From the NCBI RefSeq assembly GCF_900102265.1, contig NZ_FNBH01000002.1, forward strand, positions 186,001 to 250,000: a stretch of 64,000 nt of DNA, read 5' to 3'. How positions within the stretch are numbered: the stretch's first letter is position 1; each line of letters starts with the position of its first letter. Under the pieces are notes generated by a model that ran no database searches, had not been told where the DNA came from, and saw only the letters and a program-made list of their open reading frames with translations. Shown here in pieces: positions 1-9,739 of the stretch. The translations under genes were made by a program, and so were the position numbers. This DNA is from Epilithonimonas hungarica. GTDB lineage: Bacteria > Bacteroidota > Bacteroidia > Flavobacteriales > Weeksellaceae.

Positions 1-1151
1 TTTATATTCTTATATTTTATAAAAGCATAACCATCATTGAAGTTACCTAAATCATTAATTTCTAAATTTTGTCCACTTGTATAGAATCTACCTCTAACAT
101 CAGATGTCTCAAACCTTTGTACAAATGGCTTGGTTGTTCTAAGTCCCCCCCAACCACTATTTACACCAAAATCTTTCGGGTCCATTGTACCTCCAATTGC
201 GGCATGAACCAAATATGTTGTTCCTCCGTTGGTTTGTGTATTATTTCCATCATAAACAACTGAAAAAATATTTTCAGGGTTATTAAGATTATTATCAGCT
301 AAAAATAGATTTGCATAACTAGGATTTAAACTATAACCTGCATTAATTATTTTTTCACAATTTGCAATAACATCAGCATATCTTTCAGTATTATTATAAA
401 CTTTTGAATTAAGATATAATCTTGCAAGCAAAGACCAAGCAGCCGCCTTATCTAATCTTCCATATTCATTAGTCCTTGGAGATTTAAGTTCTGTTTCGGC
501 TTCTTTTAACTGTGTTTCCACATAGTTAAAGAGGTCCGCCCTCGTCATTTGTTTTGGAATTGTGCCAAAAGTAGTTTCGTCTACAAATGGTACATTTCCA
601 TACATGTCTAATAAATGATAGTAAGCTTGTGCTCTAAGGAGTTTTGCTTCAGCCCTCATTACTTTTGCTTCATCTAAATTTGCTCCTGAGATGCCATTTT
701 GTGCTAACATCGCATCACTAGTGTTCTTTATGAATTCATTACAATAAGCAATTTCTGTGTATAATCTATAATACATCGCTTTACTAAAATCATTTGCTGG
801 TGTCCAAATCATTTTATGAAATTCATGTAAAGTACCATCATTCCATCCTATTACTGCCTCATCAGTTGTAATAACTTGCATGGTATATAGTAAACGGGTA
901 TAAATAGAGAAACCTCCATCAATATCAGCAATATCTCCATTTCCATCACCACTTGATTGTCCCCCTAAAGCCAAACCACCATATAATTTAGCTAATAGAT
1001 TTTTATAATTTCCAAAATCTTTATAAAGACTTGCTGCCGTAACTTCTGTAATAGGTTCTTGTTTCAAATCATCGACACAAGAAGTAATAATAAGTGATGC
1101 ACCTAAAATTGCTGTTGCAATTACACTATTTTTTATTCTGAATAATTTCAT
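1..1151 (-). CDS. RagB/SusD family nutrient-uptake outer membrane lipoprotein (3' end outside window)
   Basis: The frame is open from an ATG at 1151 to the window edge, giving 383 codons without a stop, so the C-terminus is missing. The N-terminus has a hydrophobic signal followed by a lipobox (LIITSC, Cys about residue 25), so this is a predicted lipoprotein. Typical SusD features follow, including the RAEAKLLRAQAYYHLLDMYG helix and the segment WSLLARLYLNSKVY of the TPR-like scaffold. SusD proteins sit on the cell surface as the lid of the SusC porin and capture glycans or peptides; the substrate cannot be told from this sequence. It starts 10 bases after the susC-like stop codon and is surely co-transcribed with it. 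No glycoside hydrolase or sensor gene is visible on this side of the window. Confidence 0.93.
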   Translation of the reverse strand, partial: MKLFRIKNSVIATAILGASLIITSCVDDLKQEPITEVTAASLYKDFGNYKNLLAKLYGGLALGGQSSGDGNGDIADIDGGFSIYTRLLYTMQVITTDEAVIGWNDGTLHEFHKMIWTPANDFSKAMYYRLYTEIAYCNEFIKNTSDAMLAQNGISGANLDEAKVMRAEAKLLRAQAYYHLLDMYGNVPFVDETTFGTIPKQMTRADLFNYVETQLKEAETELKSPRTNEYGRLDKAAAWSLLARLYLNSKVYNNTERYADVIANCEKIINAGYSLNPSYANLFLADNNLNNPENIFSVVYDGNNTQTNGGTTYLVHAAIGGTMDPKDFGVNSGWGGLRTTKPFVQRFETSDVRGRFYTSGQNLEINDLGNFNDGYAFIKYKNI

Positions 1152-1161
1152 TGTCTAATTT

Positions 1162-3918
1162 TTAAAATTGAATATTTAATCCAAGAGAATATATTTTTGG
1201 TCTTTGGTAAAAACCATTATCAATATTCCCAAACACTTCAGGATCAACACCAGAGTAATCTGTAATTACAAAAACATTTTGAGCCATTCCATATACTCTA
1301 AGATTACTTCCCTTACCAAACGCATCACCAAAATTGTAACCTAGAGTAAGATTATCCATTCTGATAAAAGAAGCATCTTCTACAAAAATATCACTCCAAT
1401 ATTGAGGAGAATTGAATCCATAGTTTGCTGTAACACTAGAAATATTCTGTAGATAATTATTCGTAGAAATACTTTGAGCATTAGCTTGTGATGCAAAGTT
1501 GTTATATACATAATTCCCTACCACAGCTCTAAGTGACGTTGACAAATCCCATTTTTTATAATTTAATCTAGTAGAAAAACCAAATGTTGCATCGGGCGTA
1601 GTAGATTTATAGAAATATTTATCTGCAATAGAAATCGTACCATCTCCATTTCTATCTACATAAACTCCGTCTAATGGTTTTCCATTATTGTCATAAACCT
1701 GTTGATATACAAGGAACCCAAGAGGTGTAAAGCCTACTTGATTAGCTTGCACCTGATTTCCTACACCTCCAGCAATGACATTACCTGCAGGCATAATATA
1801 TCCAGCCTCCACTTCTCTAAAAGAAGTTACTTTTGGATTATAATGAGCTACATTGAAGCTGAAATCCCAATTAAAGTCTTGTGTCTTGATAGGATTTACA
1901 TTAATCAAAAATTCTATACCATCAGTTTCCATTTCCCCAACATTTTTCCAATTTTTGTTACTAAATTCTCCTGCTGGAACTCCTACATAACCCAATAAAT
2001 TTTTTGTTTTCTTCTTGAACCAATCAACAGACCCAGTAATTCTATTATTTAATAATCCAAAATCTAGCCCAGCATTGATGGTTTGTGTTGTTTCCCAAGT
2101 AAGAGTTGGATTATATTGAGTAGGGCGATACATAAAATAAAACTGATCACCAAAACCATAATATGCGCCCTGCTCACTAAATCCATATGAAGCAAAAGAA
2201 TTATACCAACTTTTTGGATTATTTGCATCACCTATCTCCTGTTGACCTGTTTCTCCCCAGCCACCCCGTAGCTTAAGATCAGAAATTATATTTGAACTTT
2301 TTAAGAAGTTTTCTTCTTTAATTTTCCAAGCTCCAGATATAGATGGGAAAGTGCCCCAGATATTACTTAAATCATCTGTACCATTATAAAATCTTGAAGT
2401 GGCATCTCTTCTTATAGCACCAGTCACAATATACTTATTAGCAATTGTAAAGATTGCTCTACCGTAATACCCTAACAAAGTGAGTTTACCTTCCTGATCG
2501 TTAGTGGAAACGGAAGGAAGTGTTCCAAAATAAGTAGTAGCTCCTGGAATTGTATTATGGAATTGTTGATAAGAATACCCAACCATTGCATCTACTTTAG
2601 TATCAATCACATCAATATTTTTAACATAATTAAGATATGTTTCTAACAACTTGTTACTTTTCTCCTGAGTATAATCTCTTCTGGTTCCACCATTGTTAAA
2701 AGTACCTGCATAGTTTGGATATTCTGTTACTGCTCCTGTACCTTTTTGATAATCATAACCTACATTCACATTCCAATGCAAATCTGGTAAAAAATGAAAT
2801 TTATAATCCAATTGTAAACCCGCGATTCCTCTAAAAACTGTAGAAACATCTCTTCTTCCTTCTAATGATGCGAGTGGATTTCTTGTAGCATTAGCATTTA
2901 TTGTATTGGCAGATTGCCACCATTCCCAATAATTATGCACTTGGTTTCCTTGAGATGAGTAATCATGCACAGGTTGCGTCGGATCAAAAAATTGAGAAGC
3001 ACCAATAACTCCCGCATTAAAGCGGTTCTCTGTCATTGTACCTTTGAAATTCGCAGTAACACTCAAATGATTATCAAAAAATTTTGGTGTTAAATTTAAT
3101 CCAATCGATGTTCTTCTGAATTCGTTAGTTTTTACAATACCATTTTGTTCATTGTATCCCAAAGATAATCTATAAGGTAATCCCTTTATACCTCCAGACA
3201 ATGAAACATTATTATCAGTTCCCCAAGCTTTTTGGTAAATTAAATCTTGCCAATTTGTATTCGCTGCTCCTAATTTATCTATAAAACTTTGAGAAGTAGC
3301 ATTTTCTTGAACAAATCTTCTAAATTCATCAGCAGATAGAACATCTAAATTGTCCATTTTTGTCGATACCGACGCAACAGATGAAAAATTAACTTTCACT
3401 TTTCCGGCCGACCCTTTTTTAGTTGTAATCAAAATTACACCATTAGAAGCTCTATTACCATAGATTGCCGCCGCAGAAGCATCTTTTAAAACGTCAAAAG
3501 ACTCAATATCATTGGGATTAATAAGAGCTAATGGATTTGCAGCTCCAGAAAGACCTCCAAAGTCCATTGGTATTCCATCAATTACAATCAAAGGATCATT
3601 ACTTGCGTTTAATGATGCCCCTCCTCTAATTCTAATTGTAGAACCCGCCCCGGGGTTACCACCATTGCCTGTAACTGTAACACCTGGTGCCTTACCTTGA
3701 ATCAATTGATCGGGTGAAGTAGAACCACCATTAAAATCTTTTGAAGTAATAGAAGCAATAGACCCCGTAAGGTCTTCTTTCTTCTGCTTACCATAACCAA
3801 TCAGCACAACCTGTTCGATCTCGGTTTCTTTTTTTGCCGTATCACTTTGTTGTGCATGTAACATTGATCCGAGCAATAGAAATGCTGGAGCAATTTTTAA
3901 TACATTATAGTTTCTCAC
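1162..3918 (-). CDS. SusC/RagA family TonB-linked outer membrane protein
   Basis: This 918-residue protein is a TonB-dependent porin that imports a substrate captured by its SusD partner, using the proton-motive force through TonB. A signal peptide ends near residue 22 (SMLHAQQ). A TonB-box-like stretch (EQVVLIGYG, about residues 35-43) is followed at once by the plug domain (about 46-165, with the IQGKAPGV and IRIRGGAS motifs) and a long beta-barrel ending in aromatic LNIQF, the usual outer-membrane C-terminal signature. The N-terminal carboxypeptidase-like regulatory domain found in many SusC proteins is absent; I recall short forms of this type in Chryseobacterium. It is first in a two-gene operon with the SusD-like gene. 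No ECF sigma/anti-sigma pair or hybrid two-component sensor lies beside it. Confidence 0.95.
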   Translation of the reverse strand: MRNYNVLKIAPAFLLLGSMLHAQQSDTAKKETEIEQVVLIGYGKQKKEDLTGSIASITSKDFNGGSTSPDQLIQGKAPGVTVTGNGGNPGAGSTIRIRGGASLNASNDPLIVIDGIPMDFGGLSGAANPLALINPNDIESFDVLKDASAAAIYGNRASNGVILITTKKGSAGKVKVNFSSVASVSTKMDNLDVLSADEFRRFVQENATSQSFIDKLGAANTNWQDLIYQKAWGTDNNVSLSGGIKGLPYRLSLGYNEQNGIVKTNEFRRTSIGLNLTPKFFDNHLSVTANFKGTMTENRFNAGVIGASQFFDPTQPVHDYSSQGNQVHNYWEWWQSANTINANATRNPLASLEGRRDVSTVFRGIAGLQLDYKFHFLPDLHWNVNVGYDYQKGTGAVTEYPNYAGTFNNGGTRRDYTQEKSNKLLETYLNYVKNIDVIDTKVDAMVGYSYQQFHNTIPGATTYFGTLPSVSTNDQEGKLTLLGYYGRAIFTIANKYIVTGAIRRDATSRFYNGTDDLSNIWGTFPSISGAWKIKEENFLKSSNIISDLKLRGGWGETGQQEIGDANNPKSWYNSFASYGFSEQGAYYGFGDQFYFMYRPTQYNPTLTWETTQTINAGLDFGLLNNRITGSVDWFKKKTKNLLGYVGVPAGEFSNKNWKNVGEMETDGIEFLINVNPIKTQDFNWDFSFNVAHYNPKVTSFREVEAGYIMPAGNVIAGGVGNQVQANQVGFTPLGFLVYQQVYDNNGKPLDGVYVDRNGDGTISIADKYFYKSTTPDATFGFSTRLNYKKWDLSTSLRAVVGNYVYNNFASQANAQSISTNNYLQNISSVTANYGFNSPQYWSDIFVEDASFIRMDNLTLGYNFGDAFGKGSNLRVYGMAQNVFVITDYSGVDPEVFGNIDNGFYQRPKIYSLGLNIQF

Positions 3919-4575
3919 AAAAAATAAATTTTTAAGGTTTATATTATTTTCTAAATTATTCAGAATTACTCTTTATCGAGTTTTCTAATTTATAAAAAAA
4001 ACAACATTCTGTTAAAATATTTTTAAAATCAGTTACATCAACACAATATTTTAACATAAAAACATCATAATTAAACAATAATAAATTGATAATCAGTTAT
4101 TTAAAGCAATGTTAATTTTTTTAACAAATATCAGTTTTTAGCATTTTTTCAAGATTTTCATCAACTTTTTCTTCTTCTAAATTAACCAATATTAATCCTA
4201 TATTAATCAAAAGTGAAACAAATCATAATTTATCGAATGTTTCCTATCCTCAAAAATGCCCTAAAATCCATAACATTAACAATATTCAAAAAATTCAACT
4301 ATAATAAATTTTTAATTTATTTTTTTAATCAAAACAAAACCAATATATTTATTTTTATCAAACAGTGAAAGAACGAAGATAGGACGAACATAGGATATAG
4401 AAAGGACTTATTAACCTACTGAAAAATTTACAAAAATGTTGATTTGAGTTCTTGATAATACTAATCAACCATTCTAAGGGAAAAGTATCATTTTCTTACC
4501 TACACATATATTTGACATCTATCCTATTTTTAAAATGAAAATCGTAATTTCGCAACTCAAATTTTCAATTAAAAA
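3919..4575. other. AT-rich divergent intergenic region between susC-like gene and metG
   Basis: These 657 bases contain no convincing gene. They hold the start regions of two divergent transcription units (susC-like to the left, metG to the right). Two candidate -7 boxes for metG are visible: TATATTTG at 4507-4514, and TAATTTCG at 4545-4552, which is closer to the start codon. No good -33 partner is seen for either. A purine-rich stretch with repeated ATAGGA motifs lies at about 4376-4400. I see no TAnnTTTG box in the correct place for the susC-like gene. Confidence 0.5.
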
Positions 4576-6609
4576 ATGTCAAACAAAAAAATGATCACCG
4601 CCGCTTTACCTTATGCAAACGGACCGGTTCATATAGGGCATTTGGCAGGCGTTTACATTCCTGCCGATGTCTATGCAAGATTCCAGAGAAGAACGGGAAA
4701 GGATGTCGCCTTTATTTGCGGTTCGGATGAACACGGGATCCCGATTACCATCAGAGCAAAAAAAGAAGGCGTAACGCCGCAGGATATCGTGGACAAATAC
4801 CACGGGATCATCAAACAATCTTTCTCGGATCTGGGAATCTCTTTTGACGAATACTCCAGAACGACATCCAAAAAGCATTACGATGTAAGTCAGGATTTTT
4901 TCAGGACATTATATAATAAAGGAAAATTCACGGAAGAAGTTTCCGAACAATATTTTGATGAGCAGGCCAATGAGTTCTTGGCTGACCGATACATCGTAGG
5001 AACTTGTCCGAATTGCGGCAACGAAAATGCCTACGGTGATCAGTGTGAAAGATGCGGTTCCACCCTTTCTCCATCGGAATTGATCAATCCAAAATCGATG
5101 TTGAGCGGAAATGTTCCGGTTCTCAAAGAAACCAAAAACTGGTATCTTCCTTTGAATGAATATGAAGATTTTCTTAACGAATGGATCATCGAAGGTCATA
5201 AAGACGATTGGAAAACCAATGTTTACGGACAAGTAAAATCCTGGTTGAATGACGGTCTGAAACCTCGTGCAATGACGAGAGATTTGAATTGGGGCGTTCC
5301 TGTCCCGCTTCCTAATGCAGAAGGAAAAGTACTTTATGTTTGGTTTGATGCACCAATTGGTTACATATCCTTCACTCAGGAATGGGCGGAGAAAAACGGA
5401 AAAGACTGGAAAGATTACTGGCAAAACGAAAACTCTGATTTGATCCATTTCATCGGAAAGGATAATATCGTTTTCCATTGTATCATCTTCCCAAGTATGA
5501 TGAAAGCCCACGGCGATTACATTATGCCAAAAAACGTTCCCGCTTTCGAATTCCTTAATCTTGAAAACGAAAAAATATCGACTTCAAGAAACTGGGCGGT
5601 TTGGGCACACGAATATGTTGAGGATTTCCCTGGGCAACAGGATGTGTTGAGATACGCACTTCTTTCATCTGCTCCGGAAACCAAAGACAACAACTTCACT
5701 TGGAAAGATTTTCAGACCAAAAATAATTCTGAATTGGTTGGGATTTTCGGCAACTTCATCAACAGAGTTGCAGTTTTGATTCATAAATATTATAATGGAA
5801 TTGTTCCGCAAGGAAATAATAACGTTGAAGAACTGAACGAAATCAAAAAAGCAGCAAAAGAAATCGGAACTTTCCTTGATAATTTCGAATTTAGAAATGC
5901 TTTGTCAGCGCTGATGAATTTGGCAAGATTCGGGAACCAATATCTTCAGACCGAGGAACCTTGGAAAACCATTAAAGACAATCCGGAAAAAGCTGCAAAC
6001 TCTCTATTCATCGGAGCGCAGATTGCTGTGGCTTTGGCTCAGCTATCGGAGCCGTTTATGCCTTTCAGCTCAGAAAAATTACTGAATATGTTCAATGTTC
6101 AGAAAACGGACTGGAACGATATTGAAACCAAAAACATCCTGATTGAAAGCGGACATCAAATCAATGAGGCGTCTCTTCTTTTCTCAAAAATCGAAGATGA
6201 TGTGATCGAGGCCCAAATCCAAAAATTAGAAAACACCAAACAAAATAACAAGAAAACAAATCCTAACGCCAATCCTATGAAAGACGAAATTCAATTTGAT
6301 GATTTTGCTAAAATCGACCTTAGAACAGCAACCATTCTTGAAGCTGAAAAAGTGGAGAAAGCAGACAAATTATTGAAGTTCAAAGTGGATACAGGTGTTG
6401 ATATCAGAACGGTTGTTTCTGGTGTGGCAGAGAGCTTTTCTCCTGAAGAATTGATTGGAAAACAAGTCATGATTTTATTAAATCTTGTGCCAAGAAAAAT
6501 CCGTGGAATAGAGTCTCAAGGAATGTTCTTATTGACGACAAAACCGGACGGAAAATTATCTTTCGTAACGCCTGACGAAACTGTGGAAAACGGAATCGAG
6601 ATTGGGTAA
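4576..6609 (+). CDS. metG: Methionine--tRNA ligase
   Basis: MetRS charges tRNA-Met, including the initiator, with methionine in the cytoplasm. The 677-residue protein has the class I HIGH motif (HIGH, residues 19-22), a zinc knuckle with two CxxC-type pairs (CPNC and CERC, about residues 144-160) and the KMSKS-equivalent KISTS (about 332-336), the form common in this family. A C-terminal EMAP/Trbp111-like tRNA-binding domain (about 570-677, starting FDDFAKIDLRTATI) is joined by a Lys/Asn-rich linker. This is the full-length, dimerising form of MetRS. It is monocistronic here, followed by a strong terminator hairpin. Confidence 0.98.
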   Translation: MSNKKMITAALPYANGPVHIGHLAGVYIPADVYARFQRRTGKDVAFICGSDEHGIPITIRAKKEGVTPQDIVDKYHGIIKQSFSDLGISFDEYSRTTSKKHYDVSQDFFRTLYNKGKFTEEVSEQYFDEQANEFLADRYIVGTCPNCGNENAYGDQCERCGSTLSPSELINPKSMLSGNVPVLKETKNWYLPLNEYEDFLNEWIIEGHKDDWKTNVYGQVKSWLNDGLKPRAMTRDLNWGVPVPLPNAEGKVLYVWFDAPIGYISFTQEWAEKNGKDWKDYWQNENSDLIHFIGKDNIVFHCIIFPSMMKAHGDYIMPKNVPAFEFLNLENEKISTSRNWAVWAHEYVEDFPGQQDVLRYALLSSAPETKDNNFTWKDFQTKNNSELVGIFGNFINRVAVLIHKYYNGIVPQGNNNVEELNEIKKAAKEIGTFLDNFEFRNALSALMNLARFGNQYLQTEEPWKTIKDNPEKAANSLFIGAQIAVALAQLSEPFMPFSSEKLLNMFNVQKTDWNDIETKNILIESGHQINEASLLFSKIEDDVIEAQIQKLENTKQNNKKTNPNANPMKDEIQFDDFAKIDLRTATILEAEKVEKADKLLKFKVDTGVDIRTVVSGVAESFSPEELIGKQVMILLNLVPRKIRGIESQGMFLLTTKPDGKLSFVTPDETVENGIEIG

Positions 6610-6634
6610 AAATTGAAATAACATTATTAATACA

Positions 6635-6669
6635 AAAATCTTTTAGAAATTATCTAAAAGATTTTTTTT
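6635..6669 (+). terminator. Rho-independent terminator after metG
   Basis: A 13-bp perfect stem (AAAATCTTTTAGA, 6635-6647, paired with 6653-6665) with a 5-base loop ends in a run of eight T residues. It lies 26 bases after the metG stop codon. Confidence 0.85.
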
Positions 6670-6711
6670 GTGCATAATTTTTGATACCGTTTAAAAAAAT
6701 CTAACCTATTT

Positions 6712-7566
6712 ATGAGAAAAATATATTTCCTATTTCTTTTCGCAACAATTCTTTCGTGTGGGAAACAAGACAATTATGACAAACTAGAAACAGTTAGTGC
6801 TATGGCTGCAGTTAGCGAACCTAGTGAAATGGATGCAAAACTACTTCCTTCTCCCGAATCCATCCAAGAAAAAGAAATTTCTGACAATTCTCAAAAGATT
6901 CCAAAAAAAATAATTAAAACCGGAAGAATAGAAATTGAAGTTGGGGATATCAACAAAGCTCAAAAAATCATTGTTGAAAATCTCAAAAAATTAAATGCTT
7001 ACAAACAAGGCGAATTTTTCAGTAATAGTGAAGAGCAAGAAATGCTGAAAATGACCATCAGAGTTCCTAATGAGAATTTTGACAATCTTTTACAGTCAAT
7101 GGATGAAGGACTTGGAAATGTCATTTCAAAAAATATAGGTACGGATGATGTTACAGAAGAATACACGGATGTTTCTATAAGACTCGAGAACAAATTAGCC
7201 TATCTTGAAAAATACAGAGAGCTTCTGAAAAAAAGTACTAATACAAAGGATATTTTAGAAATCCAAGAGAATATCCGTAATCTGGAAGAGGAAATAGAAT
7301 CTTCAAAAGGAAGGCTGAAATTCATAGATGACAAAGTAAAATACAGCACAATTGAATTAACTTTAATCAAAAACAAACCGAGAAACTCTGTTACCTCTAA
7401 GATAGGTTTTGGTAGTCAGTTTATAGATTCAGTGGCGCAAGGCTGGAATAATTTCGTAGGTTTCATTTTAGGATTGATATCTTATTGGCCATTCTTATTA
7501 ATCATCCCGATTCTAATAATATTACTCAGAAAATGGAGAAATCGAAAAAGAAAATCTAAAGACTAA
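6712..7566 (+). CDS. DUF4349 domain-containing lipoprotein
   Basis: The 284-residue protein starts with a short signal peptide and lipobox (ATILSCG, Cys about residue 16). After a Ser/Glu-rich linker it carries the DUF4349 domain (about 66-225), recognisable from KTGRIEIEV, the MTIRVPNENFDNLL strand-helix and a charged coiled-coil region (about 160-205) leading to STIELTL. A C-terminal hydrophobic segment (about 245-270) ends in a very basic tail, so the protein appears anchored both by lipid and by a transmembrane helix. Members of DUF4349 have no established biochemical role that I know of; an envelope or stress role is only a guess. Terminators on both sides make it a single-gene unit. Confidence 0.85.
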   Translation: MRKIYFLFLFATILSCGKQDNYDKLETVSAMAAVSEPSEMDAKLLPSPESIQEKEISDNSQKIPKKIIKTGRIEIEVGDINKAQKIIVENLKKLNAYKQGEFFSNSEEQEMLKMTIRVPNENFDNLLQSMDEGLGNVISKNIGTDDVTEEYTDVSIRLENKLAYLEKYRELLKKSTNTKDILEIQENIRNLEEEIESSKGRLKFIDDKVKYSTIELTLIKNKPRNSVTSKIGFGSQFIDSVAQGWNNFVGFILGLISYWPFLLIIPILIILLRKWRNRKRKSKD

Positions 7567-7570
7567 AATA

Positions 7571-7605
7571 AAAACCTCGGAGAAATTAACTCCGAGGTTT
7601 TTAAT
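7571..7605. terminator. Bidirectional terminator between convergent genes
   Basis: A 12-bp perfect stem (AAAACCTCGGAG, 7571-7582, paired with 7590-7601) with a 7-base loop has A-rich and T-rich flanks. It serves the DUF4349 gene from the left and the convergent methyltransferase gene from the right. Confidence 0.88.
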
Positions 7606-8309
7606 TATTTCCTGGTCAGTTTCGCCAGATAAGAATCCTCATCCTGCAGAACTTTTTCAATTTTAAAGCCATTGTTTTCGGCTGCATTTTTCAAAGTATC
7701 AAAATCAAGATACAGCCATTTTATCGGTTCTTCAGACTCGCCTTTATAATGAACGATATAATCCAGTTCACCATAATATCCATCCGCAGGAATGTAAACG
7801 CCGCCGTCTTCATCTTCGTCAAACATATAAAGAATATCGGTGCTATCAATTAAGATTTGACCTTTTGAACTCAATAAAGAATGAAGTTTTTTAAGATAAA
7901 TATCGATGACATTCAGGCTTTGAAAAATCCCAGTTCCGTTCATCAATAAAAGAATTGTATCGAAAGTTTCTTCTGAAAAGTGCAGCATATTTTCTGCAAC
8001 TACATTCTGGACTCCTCTCAGTTTACAAACCTCAACTGACTTTGGGGAAATATCCAATGCTGTAACTTCAAGATTCCTTTCATTCTGAAGATATAACGAA
8101 TGCGATCCCGCTCCTGCGCCAATATCCAGAACTTTTCCATTGGATAATTTCAAAGCTTTTTGCTCGATTTTATTCATATTCTCAAAATCTCGAAAAAGAT
8201 AATCCACGGGAAGTTCATCCAATTCAGAGATCGAAGTTTCGGTTTGCAGATCTTCCGGCTTGTCATTGTGATAATAATCCCAAATTGCGCATCCCATTAG
8301 GTCTTTCAT
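7605..8309 (-). CDS. Class I SAM-dependent methyltransferase
   Basis: The 234-residue protein has a Rossmann methyltransferase core. The SAM-binding motif I is VLDIGAGAGSHS (about residues 80-91), the acidic end of strand 2 is ALDIS, and motif IV is TILLLMNG near residue 140. The methyl acceptor cannot be read from the sequence. It resembles small-molecule methyltransferases more than rRNA enzymes, because no RNA-binding domain is present. It is transcribed alone, convergent with the DUF4349 gene. Confidence 0.85.
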   Translation of the reverse strand: MKDLMGCAIWDYYHNDKPEDLQTETSISELDELPVDYLFRDFENMNKIEQKALKLSNGKVLDIGAGAGSHSLYLQNERNLEVTALDISPKSVEVCKLRGVQNVVAENMLHFSEETFDTILLLMNGTGIFQSLNVIDIYLKKLHSLLSSKGQILIDSTDILYMFDEDEDGGVYIPADGYYGELDYIVHYKGESEEPIKWLYLDFDTLKNAAENNGFKIEKVLQDEDSYLAKLTRK

Positions 8310-8375
8310 AGTGGTAATTGTGGATGCAAAGATAAAGTTTAAAATTTTTATTGATGAATATGAATTAACAAAATC

Positions 8376-8451
8376 CTTCGACTCCGCTCAGGATGACATT
8401 TCTAATACTAAAATGTTTTATTTACCATTGTCAAGCTGAGCGGAGTCGAAG
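8376..8451. repeat. Inverted repeat with 16-bp perfect arms
   Basis: The arm CTTCGACTCCGCTCAG (8376-8391) is perfectly inverted at 8436-8451, separated by 44 AT-rich bases. It lies between the divergent methyltransferase and VWA genes. It is GC-richer than its surroundings. A degenerate relative of the right arm is present at about 61844-61866. The 270-base gap holds no gene. Confidence 0.8.
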
Positions 8452-8580
8452 CTCTATTAAAAAAGTATTAAATCTTTTTTTGTTTAATTTAATAATCATT
8501 ACCATTACTTTTTTCTATACTCTTACGGTTCAGATTTTGCTAATAATGCCTAAATTGTATCTCCAATTTGAAATCAATCT

Positions 8581-9723
8581 ATGATAGATAAAAATAAAAA
8601 CTTCCAGACGGGATTCACGTTCAGTAAGCATATTCCGGAAGAGGTTTCACATTTCGACAGGGTATTTGGCGTTTTCAAAGATTTGCTCATTCACACTTCG
8701 GGAGATTTGGACGAGGCCTTTGACTGGCTGGATATGCTCGATAAGGAATACGACATTTTCAATGAAGAATACGGTTTGGACGATTTCATCGAAGACCTCA
8801 AAAAACGAGGTTACATCAAAGAAGAAGTTAAAACAGAAGATGGCAATTCCGATTCCGGAAATGGTAAAAATATTCTGACAGCAAAACTGGAAGCAGCTTT
8901 GCGGGATTATGCACTGGACCAGATCTTTGGAAAGCTGAGAAAAAGCGGTGTCGGAAATCACAGGATCAACAAAAGCGGTGTCGGTGACGAGAAAGACGGC
9001 GAAAACCGAAACTTTCAATTTGGCGATGACCTTGCAATGGTGAACCTAACCGAAAGTATCAAAAACGCACAAATCAACAACGGCATTTCTGATCTGAGAC
9101 TGACGGAAAACGATCTCATTGTAGAAGAGACCAAACATAAAGCTCAAATGAGTACGGTTTTGATGATTGACATTAGCCACTCGATGATTTTGTATGGCGA
9201 AGACCGGATCACACCTGCAAAAAAAGTAGCAATGGCTCTGGTAGAACTCATTAAAAGAAAATATCCGAAAGATTCCATCGATATTATTGTTTTCGGAAAC
9301 GATGCATGGCCAATTCAGATCAAAGACTTGCCTTATCTGCAAGTAGGCCCTTATCACACGAATACCGTTGCCGGATTGGAATTGGCGATGGATATTCTCC
9401 GAAGAAAAAGAAATACCAACAAGCAAATCTTTATGATTACCGATGGGAAACCAAGCTGTCTGAAACTCCCGACCGGCGAATATTATATGAATAGCGTGGG
9501 TCTGGATGAGAAAATCGTCTCCGAGTGTCTCAACAGAGCGGCACAAGCCAGAAAGCTGAAAATCCCAATCACCACTTTTATGATTGCACAAGACCCTTAT
9601 TTGAGACAATTTGTAAAAGCGTTTACGGCTCAAAACAAAGGAAAAGCTTTCTTAACAGGACTTTCAGGTTTGGGGCAAATGATTTTTGAAGATTACGAAA
9701 AGAATAGGATTAAAAGAATTTAA
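8581..9723 (+). CDS. VWA domain-containing protein (MoxR-associated)
   Basis: The 380-residue soluble protein has a charged N-terminal helical half (about 1-185) and a C-terminal von Willebrand factor A domain (about 190-370). The metal-ion-dependent adhesion site is intact: DISHS (DxSxS, residues 197-201), a Thr in HTNTVAG, and TDG in MITDGKPS. A short direct repeat KSGVG occurs at about 121-125 and 131-135 in the linker. No signal peptide or membrane helix is seen, so it is cytoplasmic. The next gene encodes a MoxR-type AAA+ ATPase, and such VWA/MoxR pairs are known to act together as metal-insertion or protein-remodelling chaperones. The target here is unknown. Confidence 0.88.
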   Translation: MIDKNKNFQTGFTFSKHIPEEVSHFDRVFGVFKDLLIHTSGDLDEAFDWLDMLDKEYDIFNEEYGLDDFIEDLKKRGYIKEEVKTEDGNSDSGNGKNILTAKLEAALRDYALDQIFGKLRKSGVGNHRINKSGVGDEKDGENRNFQFGDDLAMVNLTESIKNAQINNGISDLRLTENDLIVEETKHKAQMSTVLMIDISHSMILYGEDRITPAKKVAMALVELIKRKYPKDSIDIIVFGNDAWPIQIKDLPYLQVGPYHTNTVAGLELAMDILRRKRNTNKQIFMITDGKPSCLKLPTGEYYMNSVGLDEKIVSECLNRAAQARKLKIPITTFMIAQDPYLRQFVKAFTAQNKGKAFLTGLSGLGQMIFEDYEKNRIKRI

Positions 9724-9739
9724 GAAAAAACAAATTTTT

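Noticed and set aside
4909-5511. A 200-codon minus-strand frame inside metG
   Set aside because: Antisense to the conserved MetRS core; its composition (His, Phe, Cys-rich) shows that it is a shadow.
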